Positions 12,507-23,564 are shown, counted from the first letter of the stretch. The stretch: DNA of 60,000 nt from Membranipora membranacea (GCA_914767715.1 OU612070.1:15023501-15083500); one strand, 5' to 3'. A program made the numbers and translations. Notes: generated from the sequence alone by a model not told the origin.

Positions 12507-13817
12507 TTACTATTTTTAATAAAAGTAATTGTCATTGTTGACACTGAATAAGGTCACTTATTGTGCTGGCTCATCACACTTTGAGACTATAGGAGTTTAT
12601 CACAATGGTCAATTTAAATCTTGGCAACGGTGTCTTGCCATCTCTGAAACCATAAATCATGAATACCAAATATAGAACCCATACCATTCTAAGCAGATAT
12701 TTTTCGAAACACCACGGCTAGCTTTGAATTAATTCAGATGTATTTTCATCACTATTTGAGTAGAATTTGATCAGACATGTGCTTGACATGATGATACACC
12801 AGCACATTTCATTTCGGTATAGAAAAAAGTCATCATTGCTTCCCTTATATTAAAACAGAGGTAGAGTTTAAATGCGCCTAACCCTAATTGAGGTAGATGC
12901 GGTCGTGTGATTGATTTTTTTTTCGTCTGGTCCTTTCAAAATATTCTCAACCTTTTAGAATTACATCAGAGAAGCAGAATGACTTTGCTGCATGTAAAAG
13001 TCAAACTCAATAACACCTTGCGGAGCTTAATGAATGGCAGAAGAATACCATAGAATTGTTTGAGGCTGTTAATTACAAAGAAAATATAATTGAAGTATCC
13101 GCCACAAACTCTAACAAACAACTTTGGCTACTGTTCTGCACACTGTTCCTCCTGCTCCATTGGATTTATTGGTCGTTGGTGCTCTTGGACCTGCTCCTGA
13201 AGCCCGCTTCCTTCTCAAATCTGTTCCACAATGTGTCGTCGTGATAACTGTACATTTTGTCGATAAAAAACTTCGCTTCTTTCTCTGCTCGCCAAATACT
13301 TGGCAGGATATCGCATTCTGGAACAGAAATTTTCTCCGCTCATTGATTCTGTATGAGACATGTTCACACAAGGAAATCAAATCAAATTACTTGAACGCTT
13401 GATACAAGTGCTCACAAAATGCCAAGGCAATGCATCAGAATTTTACAACACTCTATCAAAGTTTCACTCAGAGACCTTCTGAAGAAAACATACTGTTGGC
13501 GACATCAAACTTTGGTAGTGATATTCCCTTGAGAAAGTCATAAGAAACTAAAACAAACCTGCTCTGTTTTAGTCTGATCCTGCATAGCAATCTGAAATAA
13601 AAACTTACGATATTACATTAGGCTTCATGTCAGACTGTATTCATGAGTATGTAGTCTAGGATCAAGTGACATGTGAGTTCTGAGCTGTTGACGCTATGTT
13701 ACTGTCTCAGAAACAAGAGTGTTAGCAAACAGATGGTTATCCTGTTCAATCTATAAACAAAAAAGACCTGTCTTTCTCTATAGGACAGCATTGTGTGTGA
13801 TTTAATATCAACGCTTT
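12507..13817. repeat. Segmental duplication unit (copy C block)
   Basis: Same-orientation match to 7852-9169 (see that entry). Here the block is followed by an intact first exon of copy C, which suggests that this is the more complete copy. Confidence 0.75.
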
Positions 13818-14128
13818 CCCGAAATCCAAACAGATTATGACGTATCTTTGAGATTTTTGAATGCCTAACTAAGCAAATTAGACATGATACTGTGTCTGAT
13901 CTGCCTTGACAAAAAAAATCCTAATAATATATATGATTTTAAACCTCTAAAGTATGTATTACTGTGTACCATTTTGTATTGCTCCTATGACTTTCATCAA
14001 AGCATAACTTGATTATATGAAAAGCAACAACGAAACCAAGTAAACAGTGTCACAACCATAAGAAAGCTCCTCACCACTTTACTGGATAGCACCGCACAAA
14101 GTAAGCAAGCTGCGATCCAAAGCTGCAT
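13111..14128 (-). CDS. Secreted cysteine-peptide precursor, copy C (short form)
   Basis: Three exons on the minus strand: 14075-14128 (18 codons, starting MQLWIAACLLC, a good signal peptide), 13559-13591 (11 codons) and 13111-13317 (68 codons plus TAG), 97 residues in all, every junction in phase 0. Exon 3 starts NAISC and has a QRKKR furin-type site, C-x6-C (CTVITTTHC), then RRKR and a Gly/Ala/Pro/Asn-rich linker before CRTVAKVVC and the stop. Like copy B, it lacks the three middle Cys of copies A and E. A TATA/initiator pair lies upstream and the antistasin-like gene at 14983 follows at about 0.86 kb. The family is not recognised; secretion and proteolytic maturation are inferred from the motifs. 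Confidence 0.75.
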
Positions 14129-14173
14129 ATTCTGGTGATTGTTTAGGCGTTGCCTTGATTGAAATTTCTTCTC

Positions 14174-14206
14174 ACTGAATTGTTTTGGATGAATTGTAGT
14201 TTTATA
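14174..14206 (-). promoter_or_regulatory. Core promoter of copy C (TATA plus initiator)
   Basis: On the minus strand TATAAA (14201-14206) lies about 30 bp upstream of TTCAGTGAGAAG. The block from TATAAA through CAATTCATC and AACAATTCAGTGAG is shared, with few changes, with the promoter of copy E, and part of it with pseudogene D. The spacing fits a TATA box and an initiator (TCAGT). Confidence 0.6.
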
Positions 14207-14609
14207 TCACTGTAAGACAACTACTCCTCCCGAATCTGGTCTTTCTCTCATTGAAGGGGAATCCTAACTGTGGTCAGATCATGCGGAGCTTTTATAATAG
14301 ACAGTTAAGTGATTTCCAGTATCAATGGTAACCACAATACAATCAATCACCTTTCACACATCGACAAAGCCATGGAAGGTCAAAGACAAAAATAATCCCA
14401 CAGGGCCAGGAAATAGCCTTAATATCTGATAATCCAAGATTAGAGGTTATTGTTTTATTCTTCTTCCGCTGCCAATGGCCGGTTTATATGTCAATAACCA
14501 CCTATGCAAGGATTACGAAAATTGCAATGTTAGTGTATGAGATAGTGACTTTATAAATACGTAATAATCATAATGGTAACCACATTGGATTAAGGCAATT
14601 AATTAATTG

Positions 14610-14780
14610 AGTGACCTCTAACATGGGCTTTCCGGTCTCATGAGGGAAAATTGAAAGGGTCGACTTCAATGGCCTCATAACACAGCTTCTGGTGGACAAA
14701 GAGATTCAGTTTGGGCTTGTTCTGAAGCTGATCAGCTGGAGAAACAGCTTTGATAATCTCAATCTTAAATTCACGGATTC
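14610..14780. repeat. Dispersed repeat, inverse of 7115-7260
   Basis: The reverse complement of this stretch matches 7115-7260 over phrases such as CAAGCCCAAA, GAGGCCATTGAAGTCG and CGGAAAGCC. It is probably a fragment of the same foldback-type element. Confidence 0.55.
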
Positions 14781-14896
14781 TTTGAACTGGAATTCATAAC
14801 ACCAAACTAGCCAGATAAGGTTCATCTCAGCGGCTCGCTAGCTACACTTCCTTCCTAGTTTCAATATTTTAACATTGCTCTCAGTTCATGTCATTT

Positions 14897-14902
14897 TTTA
14901 TT
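14897..14902 (-). terminator. Poly(A) signal of antistasin-like gene 1
   Basis: AATAAA on the minus strand, about 80 nt after the stop codon at 14983-14985. The second antistasin gene has the same signal at a similar distance. Confidence 0.5.
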
Positions 14903-14982
14903 TTTTCAAGAAAATAACAAGGTTTTCATATCATTGTGACAGATTTGTGTAGCTTGTCTTTCATAACAAAATTTGCTCTCGT

Positions 14983-16666
14983 CTAGATTGTCTTTTGAGC
15001 AGAAATCTTTATCTTCTTTCCTGCAAAACAAAATATAAATATATATATAGATAAATACAGATAATTATTATAAACATCTTATTGTGTTTCACTTTTGTGC
15101 CTGAATAGATTAGTTATTGGTTAAAAGGTTGAAATTCAAACCTCAATTGAGGCATGTGTGTTGTATGCCAGAGCGATTCTTGGAGGTTGTGACTGATGGC
15201 GTCAGGAGGACCATCACAATTGCTCATGTGCCCCTAATGATTCAATGTCCCATGTAACCGGCCTGGTTTTAGGTAATAGACATCACAAAGATCAAAGATA
15301 AAAAGATCCTTACATCTCACAGGGTAGTTTGTCAGAAGCAAGCAAGCAACCATCAGCGAATTCTACTGGTCAAAGTTTGGAGTATAATCATTTTAGTAAA
15401 TGAAATAAAAAACCTATTTGTAGGTTTACAAGTAGGTACACGTTGAGCTAACAATTCAGGTGATATCTAAAATCCAATAATTTCACAACTCTTATGTCTT
15501 TAGTGACCATGTGTGTCTGGAATATGAAATGAGAATGCAGGTATCAACAATAGGGTGGTGCCAATCTGGATGAATGAAGTGTTCTGTTCACATTGGTGTC
15601 TCTCATACATATCCTGGTGGTGGTTGGTGAGGTGGTGGTGGGGGGGGGGGGGGTGGCCTTTGTTCCTCCACCCATCAAACAAAGCTTGTCAAGACAGGCC
15701 TATTTGGACATGACAGTGTGCACAAAATATTTTTGGTACAAACCTGGTAGGCACTGGCAGATTGGGCAGTTGTTAGAATCTCTCACGTTTCCATATCGAC
15801 AGTACATCTTACAAACAGCTGGACATCTAGGTCTACCACCAATCACTGCTGACTCAGCTGTAACATATCATCAGTGTGTGCTGTACAGCAGCTAAGGATA
15901 AGCAACATAGTGGGTGGGCTTACAAAACTATATTGCTATAGGAGTTCCGTCGTTATTGTAAAGTTACAAATTCGGTTTGACTCTCACAAAAATAATCGCA
16001 ATAGTCATTCTTAAATTAAAAAGAAAACATTACTAATCGCATTGCAACTTCAGACTTGAAGGACCTTCCTTCAAACTCTGAAGCAATAGGGGGCTTATAA
16101 ATTGAGGCAAATAAATAGAAAAGCAATATGGTTTTCTCAATGGTTTTGACTATCCAATATAGTACATGTATGTGCATATTGCCTTGGAGTTATCTATCCA
16201 TATCTTATGAGTAGGCAATGCGGCCCAAAATTCTCAATGTCAACCTGAGACAGCAGAAAACAAAAATCTGTGGAGGTTGGCACCTTTGATCGTCAAAAGA
16301 ATTACTCAAGGAGTCAAAACATGCAAATACAATTGCATGTAAAGGATCCTACATGGTATTCATTGAATAGAGCATGTTATTTATATCATGTTACCTATGT
16401 TGGATTTGGAGCAAAGGATATAGATTTCAAATTTATTACATTATGTTTTGTCTATCAGATCCTCACACAACAAAATGATGATACAATTTTAAGGTGACTT
16501 TTGAAGCCAGTAGGGAAAAAGGGCCAAAGAAAATAGTTAAACAGAGCGGTGATATGCAGCCTTGTTTAACGCACTTCAATGTTGCCCATTTGCATGCTGA
16601 TATGTCTCTACACTTACCGATAGTGGCTAACAGAACAAGAGCAAGAATCAGGATCCAGACCTTCAT
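14983..16666 (-). CDS. Secreted single-domain antistasin-like protein 1
   Basis: Three exons on the minus strand: 16618-16666 (signal peptide MKVWILILALVLLATI, ends in phase 1), 15744-15857 (phase 1 in and out) and 14983-15020, giving 66 residues and TAG. Exon 2 encodes one cysteine-rich domain: RCPAVCKMYCRYGNVRDSNN followed by CPICQC. The pattern C-x3-C-x3-C-x-YG...D.N.CP.CQC is the signature of antistasin-type domains, which in leech antistasin and related proteins inhibit serine proteases. The short last exon gives a lysine-rich tail (KKIKISAQ). Protease inhibition and extracellular location are inferred from the family. Exon phases and tail are shared with the gene at 23655-25188, which confirms the model. 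Confidence 0.8.
15625..15660. repeat. GGT/G-rich low-complexity tract
   Basis: A run of GGTGGTGG followed by about 14 G, inside intron 2 of antistasin-like gene 1 (minus). Confidence 0.6.
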
Positions 16667-17200
16667 GTTGAAGCAGAGTAAGTGATAGTGAGACAGCGAG
16701 TAAAAGTATCACTCTCGAATACTGTGTGTCGGCGAGTAATGAAAGAGAATACTAGTTATCAAGCTGCATTATAAGATAGTAAGCATGGTGGGAACGGACA
16801 GATTGAAAAGGTTTAAAATAGTTCCGGGGGGCTGTCGGACGGGGGGCAAAAGTCTGGGGGGCTCAGACTAACTGCGAACCATCTTTTCGTCAACTAGGAC
16901 TCTTTATTCCGATTTTCTCTGCTTAGAATTTATCTAGGTTGAAAAATAAATGGGCAACCTGTCTCGACAAGCTAGTGAAGGCAAAAAACCTTTTACTTGC
17001 TGATATTTGTTGCCATTTTGGATAGGATTTACATCACATCAACAATTGCTGATGAATTTCAATTAAAATAAATCTTTTGGAGTGACAGATTGGTCAAAAT
17101 TTATCTAGGAATTGATTAAGCCACAAATATAAATTCATAATACAACAAAGGATCGTAACGACAAACACCAACAAAGAACTATGGCTGTTGTTCTAAATTA
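16667..17200 (-). promoter_or_regulatory. Upstream region of antistasin-like gene 1
   Basis: The first 120 bp match the upstream region of the second antistasin gene (25189 onward), for example GTTATCAAGCT and AATACTGT, so the shared 5' UTR and promoter lie here. A stretch at 16826-16862 has three runs of six G that could form a G-rich structure. No further gene seen. Confidence 0.4.
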
Positions 17201-17229
17201 CTGTTTTATTGATTCTCCGTCCTCAGAGC

Positions 17230-17440
17230 CTAATAAGGTGGAGTGATCATAAAATACATCTCCAACTACGCTCGGCCCGTGAGGCGTCCTCCTTTCCTCA
17301 CTTCAAACGGTTTTTTTGGCTGTTTTACATTGAGTTTGTTCTGACAATTGTACACTTCCAAGAAAACAAATTCATCTCCTTTCAGCGCTGTGCAATACCG
17401 AAACATGATTCTTTGTTGGCTGAAATTAGAAGTTTGTATT
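17230..17440 (-). pseudogene. Decayed exon 3 of the cysteine-peptide family
   Basis: On the minus strand this aligns with exon 3 of copies D and E over GCAATACCGAA...TTGGCTGAAA, ACAATTGTACA and the AACTACGCTYGG segment (given in plus sense). The furin-site region, the C-x6-C pair and the frame are all disrupted. No matching exons 1 and 2 were found. It is a dead relic between antistasin gene 1 and pseudogene D. Confidence 0.6.
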
Positions 17441-18100
17441 TCAAGCCTGCCCTCGTTAGATTCACAAAAATATTTATGTATATCAAATATGTTAAAGTTG
17501 AATAGTTAATCTCGTCAAAAGAGTCAAACCAAACTGATATCACAAAGCCCTAACCATAGATTAGTAATATAAACTCTGGTCCAAACCCAGTCTCGCTGGA
17601 GGTAATAATCATCTCAATAAGCTAAGACATGTTAATGCTATATTGAACAGAAACAGAAACACAGGAAAACGCTTTATCTGTCCCTATGCTGAAAATCGTC
17701 GCCAATCTTTAGGTTAAAATGCAAAGTAAGCGTGTCTTGATCCGAAGCTATATGTTACGTTGTTTGATAAAAGAAGGCATTTATGTTTTCTTCTTGATGC
17801 GATGTTCTGTATTTACAGTACACCACATAATAATCCCTCTTCCTTTTTCCTCTTACCTGCATGAATTAAATATATATGGAAATTCTGACATTGTCCCTGG
17901 TCTTGTGATTGCCTTTTTATATATTGGATTTTAATGTCAGCTTTTATAAAATCTGAAATTATTGTTCAATCAATCACATTGACACCTGTTCTTATCTACA
18001 TTATCTAGGATAATCAAACAATCACTTCCTTATCGCTTCAAAATTATTAAATTTAATAAATGTCTTCAAAATTAACTCCTCATTTTAAATCCACTTGTAC
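17441..18100. other. Intergenic, no gene seen
   Basis: AT-rich sequence without supported exons; probably degraded flank of the decayed peptide copy. Confidence 0.35.
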
Positions 18101-18321
18101 CCCATAGTGTTAGAACGCCGGTGCTTCAGCATGCAAATGATGAAGGTCATGGGTTCGAATCCCACTGCAGTCAATCGATTTCTGGGATTTGGTTGGCCCC
18201 CAGGTGTGCTCCAACCTACCTGCAAACAGAGCGCAACCTGGCGCATACATCACAGCCTAGCCCGTAAGGCAATTAATACTTCACCACCCATGCTCAGGGA
18301 TGTGGCATCTGATTTTTTTTA
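18101..18321 (+). mobile_element. tRNA-derived SINE copy
   Basis: This begins inside a tRNA-like head (GTTAGAACGCC; B box GGGTTCGAATCCCACT) and continues with the shared body GGTTGGCCCCCAGGTGTGCT, TGCAAACAGAG, CAACCTGGCG, CAGCCCGTAAGGCAA, CACCCATGCT and GGGATGTGGC, ending in a T-rich tail. The same body occurs at 39152-39403, 22079-22245 (inverse) and 34708-34825. The first bases of the A box are missing. Confidence 0.8.
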
Positions 18322-19010
18322 ATCGAAGAAACTCAAAAATCTCAATGTTAGATTTCCTTATCCGGGTTGACCTTTAATGGAAAAAGAAGCATTTTGTTGG
18401 TTGACAAAAAGGGGAAGAGCTAATATTTCATGAGAACAGTATTGGTGGAGGGTAGGGCAATGAGTTAGACTAATGTACTCTTTATTAATATAGTTGTATT
18501 TGCTGATAAGGGAAATTTGAGTATTTCCTTCACAAAATTTATCCTGTCTAATCAAGGTAGCAGTACCACTGAGAAACACATACGTCGGAGAGACATTTTG
18601 AAGACATCTTAATCAGTAGCAAGTTAGAGTAATATTTCTGGGATGAGAAATAGGCACCAATGTTCAAACCCATATGCCGGCGAGAAGATTAAGTCCAAAC
18701 CTATTGTTGTACCAGTAATTCAGTCCATGAAAATATCAAAGTCAATAACAAAATGCTTCATCCATTAATGTTTTATTCATTTAATGTCTATTCCAAAAAA
18801 ATATGCACAATTTTGAAAGTTCGGGTTTATTTATTCTGATAAATAATAGTTTCTCTTTACACAGAATAATATATATTCAAGTTTTCTTATATCTACATAT
18901 CTTGAATCTAAGCTGTAATATAATATGACTCAAAATTAAAATTTGATGTTTAAATTGCTCATGCACGGTAAAACTTTATTACCGGTAGTAAAAGTAATAA
19001 AGAAGGCAAG

Positions 19011-20134
19011 CTAACATACAACTCTGGCTACTGTTGTACACAATTTTCTAGCTGATCCTCCAGCCTCAGGATTTGGACGCCATATTAGAGGCCATGCTGG
19101 TGCTTCAGTTGTAGAAAGCACATGGGCGCCACAAACAGAACCGGCTGGTAACTTTGAGAGATCATACATTGTCTCCAGAACTACGCTTGGTCCTTAAGGT
19201 GTCCCGCTTTACTCTTGGTTCTGTCAAACAATGTGTTGTCTTTACAATTGTACATTTTCTCGTGAAATAACTTCGCATCTTTCTCTTCTGGGCAATACCG
19301 AAGTTGGTATTTCCTTGGCTAAAAACATTGTCTGATCCTTGTAAAATTTTGTTGTTCGGTTCCGTAGTGAGATCTGGGCTGAATATTCGGCATTCTATAG
19401 CATTCTAAAACATATCAAGTCACTTTTCATTATTCCTTTTGTGCTCTCAAAATGAACCATGACTTGATTTCACATAACTCTCATCTTACTAACATCTTAC
19501 ACTGTATGTCAGTGAAACAATTTTTGACTGAGTACATTTGACTAGAAATGCTGCTGGCATTCCCATACTGGCTCTTGCTTAGTTATCATATCTTAAGTGG
19601 TAAGGTAAAAGGTTAGTGGTAAGGAAGTCAAAAGACTTAAAAATACCTGCTCTATTTGATTAGTCGAGATATCTCCCTGGCCAGCAATCTGTAATAAGAG
19701 ATGGACACTATTACAAATCATAATGGTCAAACCACACTTAGCGGTTGCAATGCAACCTCAGAGGTTTGCACAACATAACCATTGTTAACATATACTCTGA
19801 CAACAGCCTCAGCTGATCCTCAGAGGTTTGATCAGCGGTTGCAACCTCAGTGTCAGTGTGTTTAGACAATCAGACCATGACTGTTCCGATGGGGATGAGT
19901 ATATATGGCTTCCCAAAGGAAAATGTTTGCAAATGGAGTGCAATCTCGGAAAATCCGAGAGGGAATGAAATATGACAGGTCATGAAACATAAGCATAGCA
20001 TTGTTTGTATTGTATAACTGCATAACATGATTGTAATGTTGCCAACACCAAGTAGTTGCCTCAACCATATAATATTTACTTACCAATTGTATGAAAAGAA
20101 TGTAAAGATAGCAAGCTGCAATCAAAAGCGTCAT
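19011..20134 (-). pseudogene. Cysteine-peptide precursor copy D, inactivated
   Basis: All three exons are recognisable on the minus strand: 20084-20134 (signal peptide starting MTLLIAACYL, donor GTAAGT), 19647-19688 (14 codons) and 19011-19404. Exon 3 carries a 5-bp deletion relative to copy E in the segment after TKRSS, which gives a TGA at 19162-19164. The remainder, still homologous to E through CTTVARVVC, is in another frame. The Cys after TKRS is changed to Ser, the Cys before the EAGG motif is lost in a small deletion, and the first furin-type site reads KRKMR. The upstream region also lacks the TATA box of copies C and E. Splice sites remain intact, so a truncated transcript is possible, but loss of function is the simplest reading. 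Confidence 0.75.
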
Positions 20135-21060
20135 ATTGCTAGGTTCGATGATAAGTAGTCTTGTTCGTGATATTCTTCTCACTGAGTTGTTTTAGATGAT
20201 ATCACCATTAAAACAACCACTGAGCCCTTCTCTGTTGCTTGGATTTATATACTGAATATGGTCTGTTCTGGGAAAGTGTTCGATAAGCTATATAAAACTA
20301 AAGTCATAATAACAATCCAATCAATCACCTTTCACACCTCAACAAAGTCAAACCCAGCCAAAGGTAATCCCAGCTTTGCATTACTTTGAGTCAAATCTGT
20401 CTACTGCATATAGGATATGACATCAACATATAATACAATTTTAAATGTAATGTAAATACAATATACATATAAAATATAATTTTGAATTTTGAAATTCAAG
20501 TTCAAATTCAAATTTATTGCAAAGTATATAAATATATACATATATATATAAAAATGTCCATACAATTTGATAATAAATTGTATAAATATTCAGCATATGA
20601 TATTTTATCATACATAAACATAGCAGAGTGACGAGGAAATGAATCAATCTCAATAAAAGTTATTTTGCGGTTGCCTATAATGAGATTAAATTATTTCCCT
20701 TCTCCCTTCTCCACCTGCAGGCTAGAATTCAAGGTGGCCGTCTTGCAACTGACTGTGTTGAGTGATCATCCATTCATTGGCTTATATTAAAATTTAATCA
20801 AAATGGTAAATAATTATTCAATCGATAACCTTTCACATCTCTTCTAATCTATCTAATCTTCAATAAGATAGCTGATTATTTTCTTACAACTTCAAACCTT
20901 GCCTGTAGCATTGTGAAATGAAAGTCATCAAAGTTAAAAGCTTATTTTAAACCCATTTTGTTGGACCTCATGTTGCATGACAAATAACAAGGAACCTAAT
21001 AAATCTCAATAAATTATATGCAATTATTATTAGATTCAAATTTATTTTCCTATCAACCTT
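20135..21060. other. Upstream region of copy D and AT-rich spacer
   Basis: The promoter-like block at 20174-20206 keeps the initiator part but lacks about 12 bp that include TATAAA in copy E. An AT-rich tract lies at about 20405-20600. The stretch at 20625-20700 matches 22815-22885, so the D and E units were duplicated with their flanks (the downstream flanks at 18360-18560 and 21060-21260 also match). Confidence 0.5.
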
Positions 21061-21473
21061 CTACCAGTACGAGAAAGAGAAAGTGAGGTGAATGGTTTGG
21101 TGGATTGAAACAGAGGAATATAATAGCTAGGCTTTCATGAAAAGAGTATCGGTGTAGGCTAGGGTAAAGAGTTATAGTCATGCACTTCAGATCTATAAAA
21201 TTGAGTGCTGAAAAGGGAATTTGGTATATTTCCTTAAAAAAACTCCTGCTGTTGAAAGGTTTGGTCTGTACTGGTTCCGGGAAAATATGGATATATTTCC
21301 ACAGAATAATATGCATTTAAGTTCTGATGAAAACTGAAGAATCAAATAACACCCATTGTTTCAATTTTCAAATAGATTTTAGTGACACATCCAAGACAAA
21401 ACCTTATTACAGGAAGTGCTCTAGTTCGCAGAGTGAAAACTAATAGTGTGAGGGAGTTACTTTCAACTCAAAT

Positions 21474-22629
21474 CTAGCATACAACTCTGGCTACTGTCTT
21501 ACACAACCGTCTAGCTGATCCTCCTGCCTCATGGCAAGGATTCAGAGGCCATGTTGGAGCTTCAGTTGGAGATAGCACATGAGGGTCACAAACAGAACCA
21601 GAGGGTAACTCTGAGAGATCATATACTACATTGTCAATGCCTCCACAACTACGCTTGGTCCTTGAGATGTAACGCTTCATTCTCAAATCTGATCGACAGT
21701 GTGTTGTCTTGACAATTGTACATTTTTTCGTGAAATAACTTCGCTTCTTTCTCTTCTGGGCAATACCAAAGTTGGTGTCTGATCCTTGTAAAATTTGGTT
21801 GTTCGGTTCCATATTGATCTCTTGGCTGGATATTCGGCATTCTATAGCATTCTAAAACAAATCAAGGCTCAATTGTGCTGTCAAAATGAACCTACTTGAT
21901 TTCACATAACTCATTTTACACTGTATGTCAATGAAACATTCTCTGATTAGTACACTTGACCTAGAATGCTGCTTGCAATCCCATACTGGTACTGTACTAT
22001 TTATCATGTCTTCAGCTGCAATGTTAGGTATGTGGTAATGGTTGATTAGAAAAGATGGTTGATTAAAATCATGTGTCAAAACCCGAAGCATGGGCTGGCA
22101 AAATATCAGTTGCCTTGGGGCTCAGCCGCAATATTTCTCTCTGTTTGCAAGCAGTCGGAGCACAACTGGTGGCCAACCAAACCCCAGTAGTTTGGACACT
22201 AAAGGTACGGTGCTCTAACCAACTGAGCCACCTCCTACTCCTAGCCATAAGTATTGGCAACGAAAGGGAAACATTAAATTTTATAAGAGCGACCACACAT
22301 TTACAGATATAACAGTGTATGATTTTAAAATACCTGCTCTGTCTGCTCAGTCCATGTATCTCCCTGACCAGCGATCTGTAATAAAATATTGACAATATTA
22401 GAAATCATTAGGCAGTGACTGTGCAAATGGATAGCAAATTCATGAGGGCATCAAACATTAGAGGCCATGAAACATAAACAAAGCATAATTTGCTTGATTG
22501 TTACATGATAATTACATGATTGTTATGTCACAGTCACCTCAACCAAGGAGATGCCTCCACCATATAATATTTACTTACCAATCGTGTGAAAAACATGCAA
22601 AGAGAGCAACCTGCAATCAATAGCTTCAT
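21474..22629 (-). CDS. Secreted cysteine-peptide precursor, copy E
   Basis: Three exons on the minus strand: 22579-22629 (17 codons, starting MKLLIAGCSLCM, donor GTAAGT), 22334-22375 (14 codons) and 21474-21851 (125 codons plus TAG), 156 residues in all, every junction in phase 0. Exon 3 starts NAIEC. After a polar propeptide there is KRKKR, then C-x6-C (CTIVKTTHC), then RMKR, then SRTKR directly before SC, then Cys in GSVC and NPC, and the end GGSARRLCKTVARVVC. That makes seven Cys after the first furin-type site and one before it. Repeated R-X-K-R sites suggest furin-like maturation in the secretory pathway. The family is not recognised. A TATA/initiator promoter lies upstream, intron 2 holds an inverted SINE, and an antistasin-like gene follows 1.0 kb upstream. 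Confidence 0.78.
22079..22245 (-). mobile_element. tRNA-derived SINE copy (inverted)
   Basis: The reverse complement reads GGAGGTGGCTCAGTTGGTTA (A box), then a head shortened so that the B box is missing, then the shared body GGTTTGGTTGGCCACCAGTT and TGCAAACAGAGAG, ending near CCCATGCTTCGGG. It lies in intron 2 of copy E. Confidence 0.75.
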
Positions 22630-22675
22630 ATTGCTATGGTTCGAGGATAAATAGCCTTGTTTGCAATATTCTTCT

Positions 22676-22709
22676 CACTGAGTTGTTTTAGATGAATTGT
22701 ACGTTTATA
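22676..22709 (-). promoter_or_regulatory. Core promoter of copy E (TATA plus initiator)
   Basis: TATAAA on the minus strand at 22704-22709 is followed about 29 bp later by CTCAGTGAGAAGAATA. The whole interval is nearly identical to the promoter of copy C. The initiator-like TCAGTG marks a probable start about 50 bp before the ATG. Confidence 0.65.
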
Positions 22710-23564
22710 TCACCAGCAAAAGCAACCACTTCTTCCTTATCTGCTTGCTTGGATTAGAAATAATGAGTATAAATATTTGGTGTGTCACGCAAATTCTTTG
22801 ATTAATGGACCCAGCAGTGTAAATTTGACGAGGAAACGAATCAATCTTAATAAAGGCAGCCTATAATGGGATTAACTTATTTCCTTGTTATCTTCACACC
22901 ATCATGTACTAGGAAGATGTGGAATATGATAGACATGGCCTGGCTGGACAAGGCAAAAAAGACATGTCATAAACAGCTCGCAAGTATACAATAACTGCAC
23001 AAAGATCTTGTCTTTCATAATCATGAGTACATAACAGCTATAGGATTGGGGTATTAGCCACAAAAAGCCCAACCTTGTATTCGCAATGAATATTTGGTGG
23101 GTCACACAAACTTAACCCTTATTTACATGACCTCAAGGCAAGGCATGTCGGGTCTAGTTCTACCTTAGGCACTCTCATGTAAATCTGCAACATGGGAGGC
23201 GCAGAGCTTTTAAGTTGTGCAGGGCCAGTGCCTTTAGATTCAAATAATAATAGGTAAGGTTATTTCCTTTTAAAATAGTGCTGTACAGGGGATCGGCTGA
23301 ATATTTTGCATGTATTGGTACTTTATTCTTACGTATTTTTACCTTTTTGCTCTATGTCTTAAACTCTACAAAGACAGTACACTCAATGAGGTAAAACTCT
23401 GTCAGTTTGTTTGGGCTTTTCAGATACCAGATAAAACGGGAAGATCGTCTGGAACCCATAATTATCTTAGTGAATTCAATATTTGAGATCCAGCTGAATA
23501 ATAAAGATTCAGTGTATATTTATATATAAATTGTCAAATAAATTGTTTCAGTTTATAGCTGATA
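22710..23564. other. Intergenic, no gene seen
   Basis: Flank of copy E, partly matching the flank of copy D, then AT-rich sequence up to the poly(A) signal of the second antistasin gene. Confidence 0.4.

Noticed and set aside
16463-16666. Single-exon reading of the antistasin 1 signal exon into intron 1
   Set aside because: The GTAAGT donor directly after the signal sequence and the paralogue structure show that it is spliced.
22073-22312. 79-codon plus-strand frame
   Set aside because: Antisense reading of the inverted SINE at 22079-22245.
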